Translations under genes and position numbers: made by a program | Assembly: GCA_914767715.1 (NCBI GenBank) | Contig: OU612074.1 | Span: forward strand, 13,132,062-13,196,061 | Reading direction: 5' to 3' | Source of the DNA: Membranipora membranacea | Lineage: Eukaryota > Bryozoa > Gymnolaemata > Cheilostomatida > Membraniporidae | Length of the DNA: 64,000 nt | Shown here: positions 27,101 to 39,000 of the stretch, piece after piece | Layout of the letters: the number at the start of each line of letters is the position of its first letter | Numbering within the stretch: the stretch's first letter is position 1 | Notes under the pieces: model-generated | Told to the model about the DNA's origin: nothing | The model's database searches: none | Seen by the model: only the letters and a program-made list of their open reading frames with translations

Positions 27101-29296
27101 CACAACACCAACCACAACACCAACCACAACACCAGCCACAACACCAACCACAACACCAACAACGACCACAAAACCAACAACAACACCAACAACAACACCT
27201 ACATCAACACCAACAACAGCCACAACACCAACCACAACCACAACACCAACAACAGCCACAACACCAAAAACAACCACAACACCAACTACAGCCACGACAA
27301 CAACAGCAACCACAACAAAACCAGCAACAACACCAGAAATAACAATGGTGTCAACTACAGCGCAATTTACCACAACAGAAACAAACGCTACATTGACAAC
27401 AACAACGATGACATCGCCAACAACTGTGAAACTTACACCGACATTTCATATTACCTCAACAATTAAAGACAGAACAACAAGCGCAAGAACATCCTCACCT
27501 ACAACAGCGTCAATAACGACAGCAGCAAACGCAACATCATTGCCAACTGCTACATCATCTGCCACACTTTCCACAAGTATAGAAACTCAAAAAACCCCGC
27601 AGCCAACTGAAAACACCACTACAATAACCGCTGAAATGACCACCAACCATCCCACAACAAGTGATCACACAAATTCAACCCAGACAACTGCAGAGTTATC
27701 AACAACCACGCACGTGCTGGATAACATCACATCCCCTTCAGCTATTAGTAACGCCACAACTGCACAAATTACAAATAAAACAAGCACCTCAGTGTCACCA
27801 ACAGTACATATGGCCACAACTTCCCAGGCTACAGCAAAACAAACCACTAAAGGTAAAAGTACCCTGTCTACAACTAAGGCAGCAACACAGCCATCAGCAG
27901 TAACTGGAGTCTCAAAAAACACAGACAAAGTAACTTCAATGTCTATCATCACTAAAACAACAGCCGGTAAAACAGGTAAGTTTCTATTGTCAAAAAAAAG
28001 TGTTTGAACTAAGCATGGGGTGGCTTTTTCTGACTCATTTATATAATTTTGGCGTAAACCAAGTAAATCGCTTATCACCAAAGATTCTAAATGGAATAGT
28101 CCGGTTGCATTATCCTTGCCTCCCTATTATCAGTGATTTGCGTCGGCATTATGTGCCTTTATAGTCGTGCTCTCTTTGATCAAATGGAGGCAATGTTTGG
28201 GAGATGGCGGACACCCAGAGCTCACGATGAAAAAGAACATACTGGCTTATTAACCAACATTGATACCATTGTAAACTATCCTACTATTATACATAGATTG
28301 ATCACTGGGCCTACATTGACTCATATATTATGATAATTCTGCTCATAGAAATTAAAAGCACCATTTACTGTTCTTCTTATAGGAAATCTAGGAAAACAAG
28401 TAGATAATAACACAGATCAGAAGTTCCCTTATGGTAAGTTGTACCTGTTCTAAGTTCCAGAGTTGTGATTGCTCACAGTGTCAAAACACCACATCTTAAC
28501 ATGAGAGGAGATTTGTCACCAATAGTGATTGAGCTGGAAAAATAATACTGGGTATTTCGTCCTGCATTTAGCTGTGGTGTGATATACAGATGAAGCATGC
28601 CCATCGCTGGTGCTGATGGCTTCATGAGTGATCTACTGTGTAGCAATTTGTGAATGTACAATATAATTTGTAATTTTGCAGGCATAGTATTTGGAGGACT
28701 TGCTGGACTCGTAGTTCTTGTGTTAGTTGTGGTAGCTGTCTTATATAGGGTCATCAGGTAAGGAAAAAAATTAATTTTGCAAACCAAATCAAGCAACGCT
28801 ACCATGAAGCCATCAGTTAGTCATTGGCTACGGGACCAGGTTATTTTGTAGATATTTAAGATCCTGTATATTGTAATTGAAAGGTTAACTGTTTTGAAAC
28901 GTACTGACACCGGCGGTCTTGACTGGGGCTTGTAGATTACTGATAAACTGGGCAAACATTACCAAAAAGTGAGTGGCATACATAGGCATGATGTTACTGT
29001 TAGGAAATACAAACACCAACAGCAGGTAGCCAAGGCTTCATTTTGCATAATCAGCTCATGTCTCGTAGCGACGCATCACAGTATGCCCGGATTCACCTCC
29101 TTAAATAGAATGAAAATAATAATTTTCTTATTCATACAGGAGGAGAGATTTGGAGTCAAAGTACAGAGCAGCTAGTTGTTACGTAGATGATGGTATAACC
29201 TTCACCCCTCCGTCACAGCAGACACAGTATGATAATCCCTTATATGGTGATATGTTAGATGATGATGTATCTCCTCATAGTGAGAGCAATGCATAA
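24200..29296 (+). CDS. C-type lectin receptor 2 with mucin stalk
   Basis: Eight exons: 24200-24275, 25038-25186, 25504-25627, 26371-26538, 27001-27975, 28383-28433, 28682-28757 and 29140-29296, in phase, 591 aa. The exon plan and phases are those of the paralogue at 15183. Exons 1, 2, 4 and 6 have identical lengths; exon 3 is one codon shorter and exon 7 one codon longer. Signal peptide, C-type lectin domain (GCPD, EASQEC, WIGG, QPD, WKDYPC, VCEY), a mucin stalk of about 325 residues rich in Thr-Pro runs, membrane helix LAGLVVLVLVVVAVLYRV, basic RRR and a longer tail with YDNPLYGD and an acidic end. QPD usually marks galactose-type specificity, where the paralogue has EPD. The long stalk should be heavily O-glycosylated and lift the lectin head from the membrane. 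Codon use in the mucin exon is skewed by its repeats. AATAAA follows 42 bases after the stop. Confidence 0.92.
24680..24923. mobile_element. MITE, GGGGGGTCTTTCAATTAGA ends
   Basis: About 240 bp with inverted ends (CCTGGGGGGTCTTTCAATT against its complement at the right edge, which has an expanded C run). No coding capacity. The interior block TCGCTCAAAATTATCAC is shared with the copy at 49617, in the same orientation. It lies in intron 1 of the second lectin gene. Confidence 0.75.
27001..27975 (+). repeat. ACC/ACA-rich mucin-coding tandem repeat
   Basis: The whole exon 5 of lectin receptor 2. The first 300 bases are near-perfect units such as ACAACACCAACC; the rest is more worn but still Thr/Ser/Pro coding. 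Long valine-rich or asparagine-rich ORFs in other frames are by-products. Confidence 0.9.
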
Positions 29297-29338
29297 TCCT
29301 ATACAAGCATCAACATAATACCCATATATATCATACCC

Positions 29339-29344
29339 AATAAA
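29339..29344 (+). terminator. Polyadenylation signal, lectin receptor 2
   Basis: AATAAA, 42 bases downstream of the stop codon at 29294-29296. Confidence 0.7.
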
Positions 29345-31989
29345 TATTTATCTTCATACTGCCCTCCTATCCTATGATAAATGGTCGAAATGATGTATAT
29401 ATTTTATCTAAGATTTACATTTTTATATTCTATAATATTCATCTCTTTTGGCATCAGTCAATACATTATTTTGTATTGCCTTAAAATTAATCAATTTTGG
29501 TGATGCTAGTAACAATCCAGCACTCAAATACCTCTGCAGAGGTATTGAATGTGAACCCCTGAACAAAAATGTGATATGATGATGTTCTGGTCAGTTTAGT
29601 GAAGTAATGAGGTATAATCCGCTGTTTTTGTAAATGTGGATGGTTTAATAAATATGGTGACAATTTAAAATTAAATGGTAAATCTAATGATTGTTGTGAT
29701 TTGGGAAAATATGCGACATCTCTCCAATTTATGCTGTTATTCGGAGCGGCCAATGAATAAATGCCAAAAATATACCTGTTGAACTCAAATCTTATCCTGA
29801 CATTCTTCACAATTTATTGGCACTCCAAATGTAGTCTGACACCGACAAGTACAATAATGATATATCAAGCATCATATTCTTCTAGTGTTCTCATTCCGAA
29901 TCCCCAGGGTCTGTTACTGCTACTTGGTGTGCTCTTTTGGTTTGAGACTGGGATTCGGTCCAACAATTTGGAGCTATCTATTCAGACAACTTCACGCAAC
30001 AACAAATCCAAACCCATCAGCCAATCAAAACAAAACCAAAACACAAGCACATGGGTCTATTCAGAATTGCACAATATAGTGGTACATGGGTAAATAACAC
30101 AACAGAAGCGATATTCAACGAGATACAGACCAGGCCCAGGCCCTATTGTTGGCCTGAATTCGAGGCTAGTCTGGTTTACACATTGATCCTTTTTCTACAT
30201 AAGAGGACAGTTAAATATTGCTTGCAGGAATGCCTCGACATTATATAAATGTTTTCCTCTGTGCCAATCCTACAAATATGACAGATACAGAATGCACCAG
30301 AGTAAAGTACCTGCCGCTGACTTGGGCTGAACCTCTAGTGTAAATCACAGATGGTAAACACGAGAATGGATTACACTATTACACTATGCAGGGCTCACAG
30401 GTCTACTCTAAACCCTGAGTCTCCGACAATGTTTGACTGCCCCTCCACTGGTTGTTTTTTTATTGAAAAATAAACAAAATAATGATGATGATCTAGTATG
30501 ATCTTGAATGACGGCATGTACGTACCCAGTTCAGTTTGTGCCTCTCTTCACTCTCAGATGTTTCCCATCTAGACTTTCAAATATCCGCAGTGATTACAGA
30601 ACAGCAGGAAGGTCATCATACACCTGGGATTAATTTCTGCAAAGAAACCAAATTTAACTCAAGCAAAATCAATGGAATATATCAAATTGGCAGTAGCCGT
30701 TTATTAACAAAAGACCTTATCTCGAGATCCTGATTTGCAGAAAAAGAAAAAAAAATGCGCCTGGTTATTTCAATTGCATGGTGCAAGAACCAAGGCTAAA
30801 CTGTGCCGTCATTGCAATCATAACCTGCAAGGTTGTAGTGATTGCTTTTTGTCAAACCAAATATGATGGAAAGCTGTCCGTCTAGGTTTTTACAAGTTGC
30901 TGGGGACGACATTTTTATCTGCTCAATTAAAAACAGCCCACCAATAAAAAGGTTGTGGTAGATTTGCTCAACCTGCATTTTAATGTTGGTGCATTGTGGC
31001 GGCCATGGACAATTCATGCTCAGTTATGACTTGTAATATTACTAACTTTTGGCCTGGCCTTTGAGCCTCATATTTTGTAGTTATCTTATCTCGGCTCATG
31101 CATCATCAAGTACCACGCAGCGCCTTTATACCGAGTGATGCTAATTTTCTCATTTTGCCTGTGCGCTGGTTTTTATCGTTCCTATAATCAAAATAACTGA
31201 AAAGACACCAAACGTCTTTTTCTCGCAATTCCCGCCATCCCGCCCTCAAGTACTGCTGAGGTTATTGTATTTCTTAAGAAGTGAAAGGTGATTTGGGTAC
31301 ATGTGATGCGTGGCTGGTGCCAAATTTTCTGCCTTTTTAAGGTTACAAGGCCGAATTTCCACCTACAAAATTCTTGCCCTGCCCATGCTGTTCCCCTGAA
31401 ACTCACTGTATTTGCTTCAAACGCCGTATTTCTTACTTATTTGGGGTAAACCAGGAAATGGCGTATCAGTCGATTCCTCTTAAAGAGGAACCCCCAGTTA
31501 TCTTGTTAATCATTGAGGTAAGGAAAAATGAAAATACACAAAAAAGATGATATATTAGTATACTGTATACATACGTAATAATAATGATCAAAGAACGAAC
31601 CTCAAAGGCTCTTTCTGACCACAACGACTGGTTATTTTTGTGTAGTTCAGTGCTGTAACTATGAGATTGAGAGAGATGATGACGCTCTCTGGATTAAATT
31701 TTGCCCTCAATTGTCTCTGCTCACATAATTGAAAGTTATAGCCAATCTTGTTTGCAGCTGGCAAATTGAGCTTGTCAGTGACATTCTAAAACAAAAAAAT
31801 TACCACTCCTGATGCAGTGATGCACACAATTAGGACAAACAAGAGAAGTACAGGCAAGCTTGATGTATGTTATTGAGTAAAAAAGCCCAGAGGTTATGGC
31901 AAATAGCCTAGCCCCAAAACCAAAAGCTAACAAAATTGTCGGGACGTACCATTGCAGGGGCTTTAGGTCTGAGTATGTGTAACGCTATG
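29345..31989. other. Gene-free stretch
   Basis: No exon recognised on either strand. A perfect 20-bp palindrome lies at 29527-29546. Small ORFs near 29487-30250 and 31188-31406 lack domains and splice context. Confidence 0.45.
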
Positions 31990-32652
31990 CTGAGTTCTTT
32001 GCACCTGGCTACTGGCCAATTCTATGGCTTAGTATGGCTTATTACTGAAAGGAGCAAGCATAATTGATTTGTAAGGACAAATGTATTTGTGTACGGTCCT
32101 TCTCGAATCTCTGTGAAAGAAAGAAGGTTAACAAGTTAACACCATATATCGCATTGTCTTGTTGGTGGTTGGCATATTTTGCGGACTACAGGAGTACATA
32201 TAAAATATTTAGGCCATCGTCCCAATTTACAATGGAATGATAATGAAACTTATATGTCCAACAAATGAAATTCAGGTATTTTGATGCATAGTATCAGCTT
32301 TAATCTTTACCATTTTTAGAGCAGTTCAATTTTTTTTTTGAACCTCTGGAATGTATAATACTCCTTGTGCATCGAAAGAATTGTTACTTTTGGCCGAAGT
32401 TTCATACTAAAGCTTCTTCGTTGCTGACAAGCATTGGAATAAAAAAAGACACGATTTCTGATAAATAAGGCTATTGATTACAGGTAGTGGTATGATGTAT
32501 GTAATCTCTTTGGGGGCGGAGCCTGATATACAAACATATCCATGGAGTGATAGCCTGTTCAGTCTAGCCTGGAGTGAAAAAAACTCAAATGTTATCATCA
32601 CTGGAGGTGGGGACGGTAACATACAAGTCCACGTTATCACTAACAATAAGTT
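31990..32652 (+). pseudogene. PEX7 exons 1-2, duplicated and broken
   Basis: 31990-32060 matches the end of PEX7 exon 1 and the start of intron 1: the GGCCAATTCTATGG core is kept, but the upstream coding part is scrambled and the donor site is lost. 32484-32650 is a nearly identical copy of exon 2, with acceptor ATTACAG, the run [15 protein letters not shown] and [17 protein letters not shown]. The strong donor AAGGTATAAG has become AAGTTTGTTAG, and Tyr-Asp near the exon end are now His-Val. No exons 3-8 follow. A non-processed fragment, not a functional WD40 gene. Confidence 0.85.
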
Positions 32653-32976
32653 TGTTAGCGTAGGTAGCTGCTCTTGTATTCCTATAGGATTATGATTCTG
32701 CTCACCCTCTACTGTGCGGGTTGTCCTCTCCTGCACAACATTCACTTTACTTATATTTATACAACAAGGTTTGTGAGAATATAGGATAATATCCATGTAA
32801 AACTTTCCTCTTGATAATTCAAGCTCTAATGCACAGTATCAGTACCTGAGAGGCGTGTTAGTTGACATACCAGGATACACAGTAAATTGAGCATGAATGA
32901 AATCACTGAAGTGTTTAATTGGCACCATTGCCTTAAAATATATGTCATGTCTCTTATTCAGTAAAGTTCAAAACAC

Positions 32977-33020
32977 CTTATATATTATATATATTATATA
33001 TATTATATATATATATAAAA
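32977..33020. repeat. TATATTATATA microsatellite
   Basis: Alternating TATATTA and TATATA units in the left duplication copy. Absent at the matching place in the right copy. Confidence 0.8.
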
Positions 33021-33180
33021 CAAACATTATGTATACATTACATTATGTAAACATTATATGAATTATCTTGATATTAATTTCAAATACCTGGCTAGGATAT
33101 AACAAGCAAGCTCTATCAATAATGTTGTGACCAAGTATTACCTGTGAATCTATATAAATCATAGAGGAAAGACGCTCGTG

Positions 33181-33517
33181 CACTGATATATATTACATGG
33201 ATGAGGGATACATATCTGACCATGAGCAAGCGATGGCTATTCATGTATGGTTGCTGGACCGCTTTCCTCATCTTTGAATGGCCCACAAGTTCAGAATCTA
33301 TTATAGCTGACACTTATAAACTTTTGACAAGCAGCTTGGCAGGCTGAGTTTTTGAAGGTGGTTCATGGGACGTCAATCAATGCGTAACGTATAAGCTGCC
33401 AGATTTAAAGCTTTTGTTAGATCCTGACACAAAGCTTTATACTGATGGCATATCTCCACAAATAGCCACACTCTGTATTTTAACACCGATCCATACATTC
33501 ATATCAATGCGCTGATG
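33181..33517 (+). mobile_element. Dispersed repeat, copy 3, insertion with empty site
   Basis: Present here and absent from the paralogous site at about 43569, where GACGTTTATG runs straight into TAATTTATTG. The flanks GCTCGTG (33174-33180) and GCTGATG (33511-33517) look like a diverged 7-bp target duplication. About 330 bp, starting CACTGATATATATTACATGG, with no ORF of note. Related copies are at 2575 and 4657. The element class is unknown. Confidence 0.75.
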
Positions 33518-35009
33518 TAATTCATTGATACCAGTACCATGTGACCTGCTTTGCTAACATAATATACCCAGCTACCGCATGCAGAAAGCTACACTACTAA
33601 CAGCCCTGGTGCCAACTGCTATGGATACTATTAGCTATTCACTAGAGATGACTTGCCTTGATTAGCTGATGACCACCCACACTAAGACACTTGCTCTCAG
33701 CTACATACATGAAGACGACCAATTTATAAAAAAGACCATCAGGGCGTTACCGCAATATGAAGGACAGAGGTGCTTTGGGACGAGACTGCTTTTTACAACA
33801 TCTGATTGTCACACTAAACAATATTCTTTTTTAACTTTTACCACAGATATCTGATTTTTCTATGTTTTGTCTTTTGTCTACACCGAATTTTACGGCTCGT
33901 TGTCAGCGATTGTATTAAATCCATCCATCCATTGTGCGTTCTTGTAGAGCTTGAACCGTGTCAGTTTCCGTTTTACCTGCTGCTAGTTTGGATCAATTCA
34001 ATTTTCCTATGTACGATGATATGTATACATTTTTTGATCAGTTGAATTTTGCCGGGGTTGAGATGTTTCTTATTCATCTACAGTAGCAATAGAACAATAG
34101 ATACAAACTCTATGAGCAGATCAAGTCAAGTCAACCATTCAATATATACATGGCCATACATATCCCTACAAATACACTTGCAGGGCTCACAAAGTCTTTC
34201 AGCTGGTCTTTCAAGGATTATGCTAGATGTGTACCTTGAGTCACATGCGGTCATGATAAACACACTGACATGGATATAACACTCTTCTGGTAAGATGGTT
34301 AGAGCCAATTTCGTCCTAGTATCTGACACCTGCCCACCCCTAGGTTCGTATCACCCTCTGTGGTCAAATAAATACCTCCTGTAGGTGCTTAGCGTGCTTT
34401 CTCAAGCAGAGATTTCTCCAAATTGTTTCCGCTGGTTAATGTGAATTTACCATAGTTTATTTATTAGTCAGTATCTATGCCTAGCCTACCTAGCCTTATT
34501 AGCTGGTGAAATGTTACAATGCGTTAGCTGTATATATGGGGGGTGTAATTAGTCCGTCAGCTGATAATAATGTTGTTTTCTTGCGGGGGAGGAGGCACTA
34601 CACAAAGCTCTGAGCATATTGGTGCTGGATATTGGCAATTGCACTAACAAAGAATCTTTTTCTGCCAAATGGTGAATACCTACTACTGTTTGATCACTTA
34701 CTAGAATGAGGCAGTTGGATTGAATATCCAACCACTACAGAAGTCAATTAGAGAATTCTGTCGACACTACCAGCTAAAATCATACAAATTATACCTGACC
34801 TGCCCTGGTTAATTTTCGATTGTTGTTGGTTTGGAAAACATTTAATTGTATATTAATATAAATAATAAACAGTATTATGTTTGACGCAGCTCAAGTTTAC
34901 AGTTTAATTATAAAATGTCAGCAACAAATTTTCCTCAATGACAGTTAAAAGCGAGGTTAGATTATTTGAGGTGTGTCGGTGTGCGTCGGTGTCTTGTGGA
35001 GCCTGGAGG

Positions 35010-35947
35010 TCAGTCTGAGTGTGGTGTTTGTGCATTCCGAGTCATGGCGTGTATATGATAAGAGCTCCATCCATGCCATCCGCCATGCCTCAAATAAATT
35101 ACAATATCTCATAAACATCGTATGACAAGCCACAATCCAATCCTAATGTAGATTGATTATATGGATCCGATGACTTTATATAATATAATTCATTGTATTG
35201 TATTTATATAGCTTAGGCCTGCCCGCATGATGCAGAACTTAAACTTTGCTTATCAAATTGAAAAGGGCAGTTGATCGATTAAAAAGTCAGTTATCATATC
35301 ACACACCACATCCGCGGTGAAATATTATTTGCCTTAGGGGCTAGGCCGCAATATCTGCGTCAGGTTGCTCTATGTTTGCAGACAGGTCAGAGCAGACCCG
35401 ATGGCCAACCAAACTCCAGTAGTCGATAGACTGCAGTTGGACTCCAACCTCTACAACCTTCAACATTTGCATGCTGGAGGAACGGCGCTCTAACCAACTG
35501 AGCCACCACCTACTCCACTATTATGGAATCCCAGGTTATTAATATATCAGAAACTTTACAACAGGCTAAGCAAAACATTCATCCAAACATTTTTGAGAGA
35601 AAGAGTAAAAAAAAGGAAGCGCATTGGCATCATTCAGATTTCATTAACATACTTGTGCCTTGTTTTGAGAAGAAAGGACAAAGTTGAGCAGAGCTAGAAG
35701 TCTGATGTATAGTACATACATCTCTATATCCAGGTTGATAAAGTGTATGGAATCAAGTCTCACATAAACAAAGATGAGTTAGGTCATCGAGCAGAAAATC
35801 TTGTGAATCATACACTTCAACATTCTACACTTTGACAGCTGGAGACAAGCAGGCGTTGATACTTACTTCAAATCATGACAAGTTGTTAGCGACACCGCAG
35901 TTACTCCAGCTAATATAAGCAGGGGAACCAGAATAGCCACAATCATG
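35010..35947 (-). CDS. Small membrane protein, last two exons (left copy)
   Basis: Exon 35947-35867 (acceptor TTTGTACAG, donor GTAAGT) encodes one membrane helix, [18 protein letters not shown], followed by TTCHD. Exon 35088-35010 (acceptor TTTATTTGAG) encodes a polar tail of about 25 residues, starting HGGW and with SSYHIH, then TGA. The right duplication copy keeps the same 81-base first exon, both splice sites and the frame, with mostly conservative changes, which argues that it is or was coding. A conserved GAAATTACCAGTGAGT at about 36295-36310 may be the donor of an earlier exon. No ectodomain or signal peptide was recognised, so the function is unknown. It could be the membrane end of a receptor like the lectins, but the helix sequence is different. 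Confidence 0.5.
35430..35512 (-). repeat. tRNA-like relic (SINE head)
   Basis: The complement has GTGGTGGCTCAGTTGGTTAG (box A, 35489-35508) and a worn box B, GGTTGGAGTCC (35439-35449), spaced as in a tRNA. Arms do not close cleanly. It sits in the intron of the small membrane gene, left copy only. Confidence 0.5.
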
Positions 35948-36365
35948 CTGTACAAAGCTAAGCAAAGTGCAGATTGGTTTTGTTGTTTTGGTTAGTTATT
36001 AGAACTAAGAGATATATTATAACAAGTACAGAGACTCTGGTCTCTTAGATGTATCTGTAAGAGGTGTCAGTATTTAGTTACCATGGAGATTTAAAATTTA
36101 TATACGCTTGCTGGACTGGACTTGCTGGACTAATGCACCGTAATATATAATTTATGAGATCTATCTGTTATTTCATGCTGAAAAGGTAAACTGCTTTTAA
36201 AATAGGTTATATCCTTACTCTGTGATTATATCAAGCAGTCAAAGAGTCATATACTCCTCGGTTATATTAATTTGAATTTATTTGTGATTCACTCACTGGT
36301 AATTTCCATGGTTTGTTGGCTTAAATTGTCTATCTCTTCATAGTGTTGAAAAATTGTCTGTTAGG

Positions 36366-36920
36366 CCAAGGAAAAGCATCCAAGCTTGCTGGCCTCGTAG
36401 TACTGGTGTTAGTTGTGGTGGCCATCTTATATAGGGTTAGAACAAGTTCGTTCCCTCTGTGGTTGCGGAGGGATTTTGCAAATGTTTGATATCGAACTCC
36501 TTGGTTTATCAGTGATCTACACGCCCCAGCAAAGACCAAGAGTGTCAATAGGCTCTAAAACTGTTATCCTTCCATATTTCTATGGCATTACAAAAGCAAA
36601 TACTCATATGAACAAGTGGCAATGATTTCGATCGGTTTCAACCATAGAGTTATTATATACTCTAGAGTGGACAATGTGTACAAAAATAGCATCAGTTTTT
36701 GTCCTACTTAATAATTGCGAAATCCATAACACAACGCAATCTGGTTGTGCATGGCTAGTGCATGTATCATATAACTTATCATTGAGAATATGCGTATTGG
36801 GCGTGGAAATTTAGATTTTTAGAGCGCTTATACCCAATTTTTTGGAAAAAAAATTAAATGAGTCACTATGTGGATCACTTGCAGGTATTTTCACTCGCAG
36901 CCATTAGAAAATATTTCTAT
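36366..36920 (+). repeat. Large inverted repeat, left arm
   Basis: Matches 38540-38995 in inverse orientation as two blocks. The outer block (36366-36497) holds the lectin membrane exon. The inner block starts at TTCAACCATAGAGTTATTAT (about 36638) and runs past GATCACTTGCAGG. Between the blocks the arms differ. Part of the inner block is also repeated directly at about 38395-38530. Confidence 0.85.
36370..36489 (+). pseudogene. Copied lectin-receptor membrane exon (left arm)
   Basis: Open frame GKASKLAGLVVLVLVVVAIL followed by YRV, nearly identical over the helix to exon 7 of lectin receptor 2. The donor that ends the lectin exon is missing, and the frame runs on into RTSSFPLWLRRDFANV and a stop. 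No acceptor-like polypyrimidine tract is seen just before it. A captured fragment, unless an unseen transcript uses it. Confidence 0.75.
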
Positions 36921-38539
36921 GTTTTCCCATTAAAATAAGCCAAAATCTCAACCGCAAACACATCATTGTGATGAACTAGAAACTACCGGGCTAGCTTAAT
37001 TTTTTTCACTGCCACTTGCCAGCCATATTAGCTGTTTCCTGTCTCTCTTACTTATATTTTACACACTCAAGGGGCTTATTTTATTGTTGATTTAATGAAG
37101 TACAAGCAGACTGTGTAGGAATGATCGGATGCGGAGGTATAAAAGTATTGTATATGATGTTGATGTTTACATTTACTACAAATAAACAACCATCAGAGAA
37201 AGTTGCATCACACCACCCCCCCCCCTGAACCAAATGATCTCTTTTTTTGAGTATGGTGAAAACTCTGAAATATCTGCAAACCAAATGTCACATCGGTGAG
37301 AATGCGAAATTATATTGGCTTTCTCAGCACTCATAATTATAACCATCTTAATATCAGTTGTGTGGGTAGAATTTTCTGAAAGTTGGTAGAACGCAGAGGG
37401 TGGGTGCAAATAAAAAGATTTGATGCAATGATATATATTAATTTGGTTAAAAGATTTTAATTCACATTGTATACTATTATAGGTGGTTTAAAGATGAAAT
37501 AAATTATTAAAGTCTCACATTACGCCCTCTGTACTCTTCTCAATTGAAGATTGGAGTTGCAAAGACACAATATTATGGTGTTTTCTACATAATGTGTTGC
37601 AACTGATAACTTACTGCATTTTTCGTACAATTTTCCAGACTGAGTTAGGAAATTTAAGAAAATCTAGAGTCAATCTGGGCAAGTATTAATCTTGAGTTTT
37701 CCGTTTGACGTTTTTTTGCTATTCTCAGCAGAAGAGTTTATGTATTTATTGATTTAACCTGCTGTGCTGGCTTGAATAGTTTCGGCAATACAAACACGAG
37801 TGGCCACTCTGGAGAAGGAATTTAGAGCGTTAAATGACATAGCCAAACCAAAACCCGAGATCTTCAAGCTCAAAATTTTTGAACCACTGGTTACTTATAC
37901 GCATTGTATAATTGGAAGTTATAATACTGGACGGATAAAATGAACTCACTGAGTGTGTAACATTTCAGTCAGAGAGAAAGGACACAGTCAAACTGGCAGG
38001 CAAGTGGTAGGGGCAAAAACCGGCTAGCCAGGTAATTCGGATTTTATCCTGATGATGTGTTTGTGGTTGAGATTTTTAGTAATAACACAAATCATTTTGT
38101 CCCCTGACTAGTAAAGAAATCACTTGCAAGTCATCTAATAGTGTGACATGAAAAACTTTACAAAGAAAAAAATCTAAAGACGATAAAGGCATGCAGCGAA
38201 CTTTTTCACCTCCAATCGCTTTTCCACAGGCTACTTGTACCCCATGTTATCACAAATCATCCTCAGTAGCTGGAACTGAACAGATAAAATAAACTGACTG
38301 AGTGTGCGACATATTAGTTAGAGCGACAGGACACAGTCGAAGCCCTGTCATTGCGATTTAAGCTCATGTGTTTGCAGTTGATATTATTCTCTGAAAAAAT
38401 GGCTATAAGTGCTCCATAAACTAAATTTGTATGTCCAATTCTAATCTTTTAAATGAAAAAGTCAACGATTCATGCACTATCCACGCACAACCAGATTTTT
38501 TTGCGTCATGGAATTGAAAGTGAAAGTACCTGCAAGTGA
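36921..38539. other. Spacer of the inverted repeat
   Basis: No exon recognised. Two related 70-bp blocks (about 37928-37996 and 38277-38342, both with GGACACAGTC) and a direct copy of the arm sequence from about 38395 show local duplication. A C run lies at about 37217-37225. Confidence 0.5.
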
Positions 38540-38995
38540 TCCACATGGTGTCACAAAAATTTTTTCCCGAAAAAATGGCTATAAGCGCTCTAAAAATCTA
38601 AATTGCCATACCCAGTACGTAAATTCTCAATGATAAGTTATATGATACAGGCACTAGCCATGCACAACCAGATTGCGTTGTGTCATGGATTTCGCAATAA
38701 TTAAGTAGGACGTTTTTAGCACTGCATTGTCCACTCTAGAGTATATAATAACTCTATGGTTTCAACATACAGGATCCACAGAACAACAAAGTAATCCAGA
38801 CCCATTGAGATAATAACTAACTAACGGCTTCATGGTATAGTTGCTGGATGAATAATTTGGTTCGATACCAAACATTTGCAAAATCCCTCCGCAACCACAG
38901 AGGGAACAAACTTGTTCTAAACCTATATAAGATGGCCACCACAACTAACACCAGTACTACGAGGCCAGCAAGCTTGGATGCTTTTCCTTGGATAA
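38540..38995 (-). repeat. Large inverted repeat, right arm
   Basis: Inverse of 36366-36920. Ends at CTTTTCCTTGG, after which similarity is lost. Confidence 0.85.
38870..38987 (-). pseudogene. Copied lectin-receptor membrane exon (right arm)
   Basis: Same membrane-helix frame as the left arm on the opposite strand. The only changes noted are Val to Phe after LYR, Ser to Leu in the RTSS/RTSL run, and TGG in place of the TGA stop. The frame therefore runs on a little further. Confidence 0.75.
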
Positions 38996-39000
38996 ACTAG

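Larger units (their letters stand above)
31990..36375 (+). repeat. Segmental duplication, left copy
   Basis: Colinear with about 42005-46740. Matching landmarks: broken PEX7 exon 1 (31990-32060) and exon 2 (32484-32650); the block with GCTACCGCATGCAG (about 33571); the TM exon on the minus strand (35867-35947); and the right edge at AAAATTGTCTGTTAGGCCAAGG (about 36348-36370). Beyond 36370 the match stops and the inverted repeat begins. The left copy carries a 330-bp insertion at 33181 and lacks the LINE present in the right copy. Confidence 0.85.

Noticed and set aside
26810-27466. Valine/glycine-rich and asparagine/histidine-rich ORFs over the mucin exon
   Set aside because: Other-frame readings of the Thr-Pro repeat. 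The paralogue's phases fix the true frame.
29527-29546. Perfect 20-bp palindrome AATACCTCTGCAGAGGTATT
   Set aside because: An isolated palindrome with no flanking gene or motif to assign a role; a similar one at 59919-59938 was set aside for the same reason.
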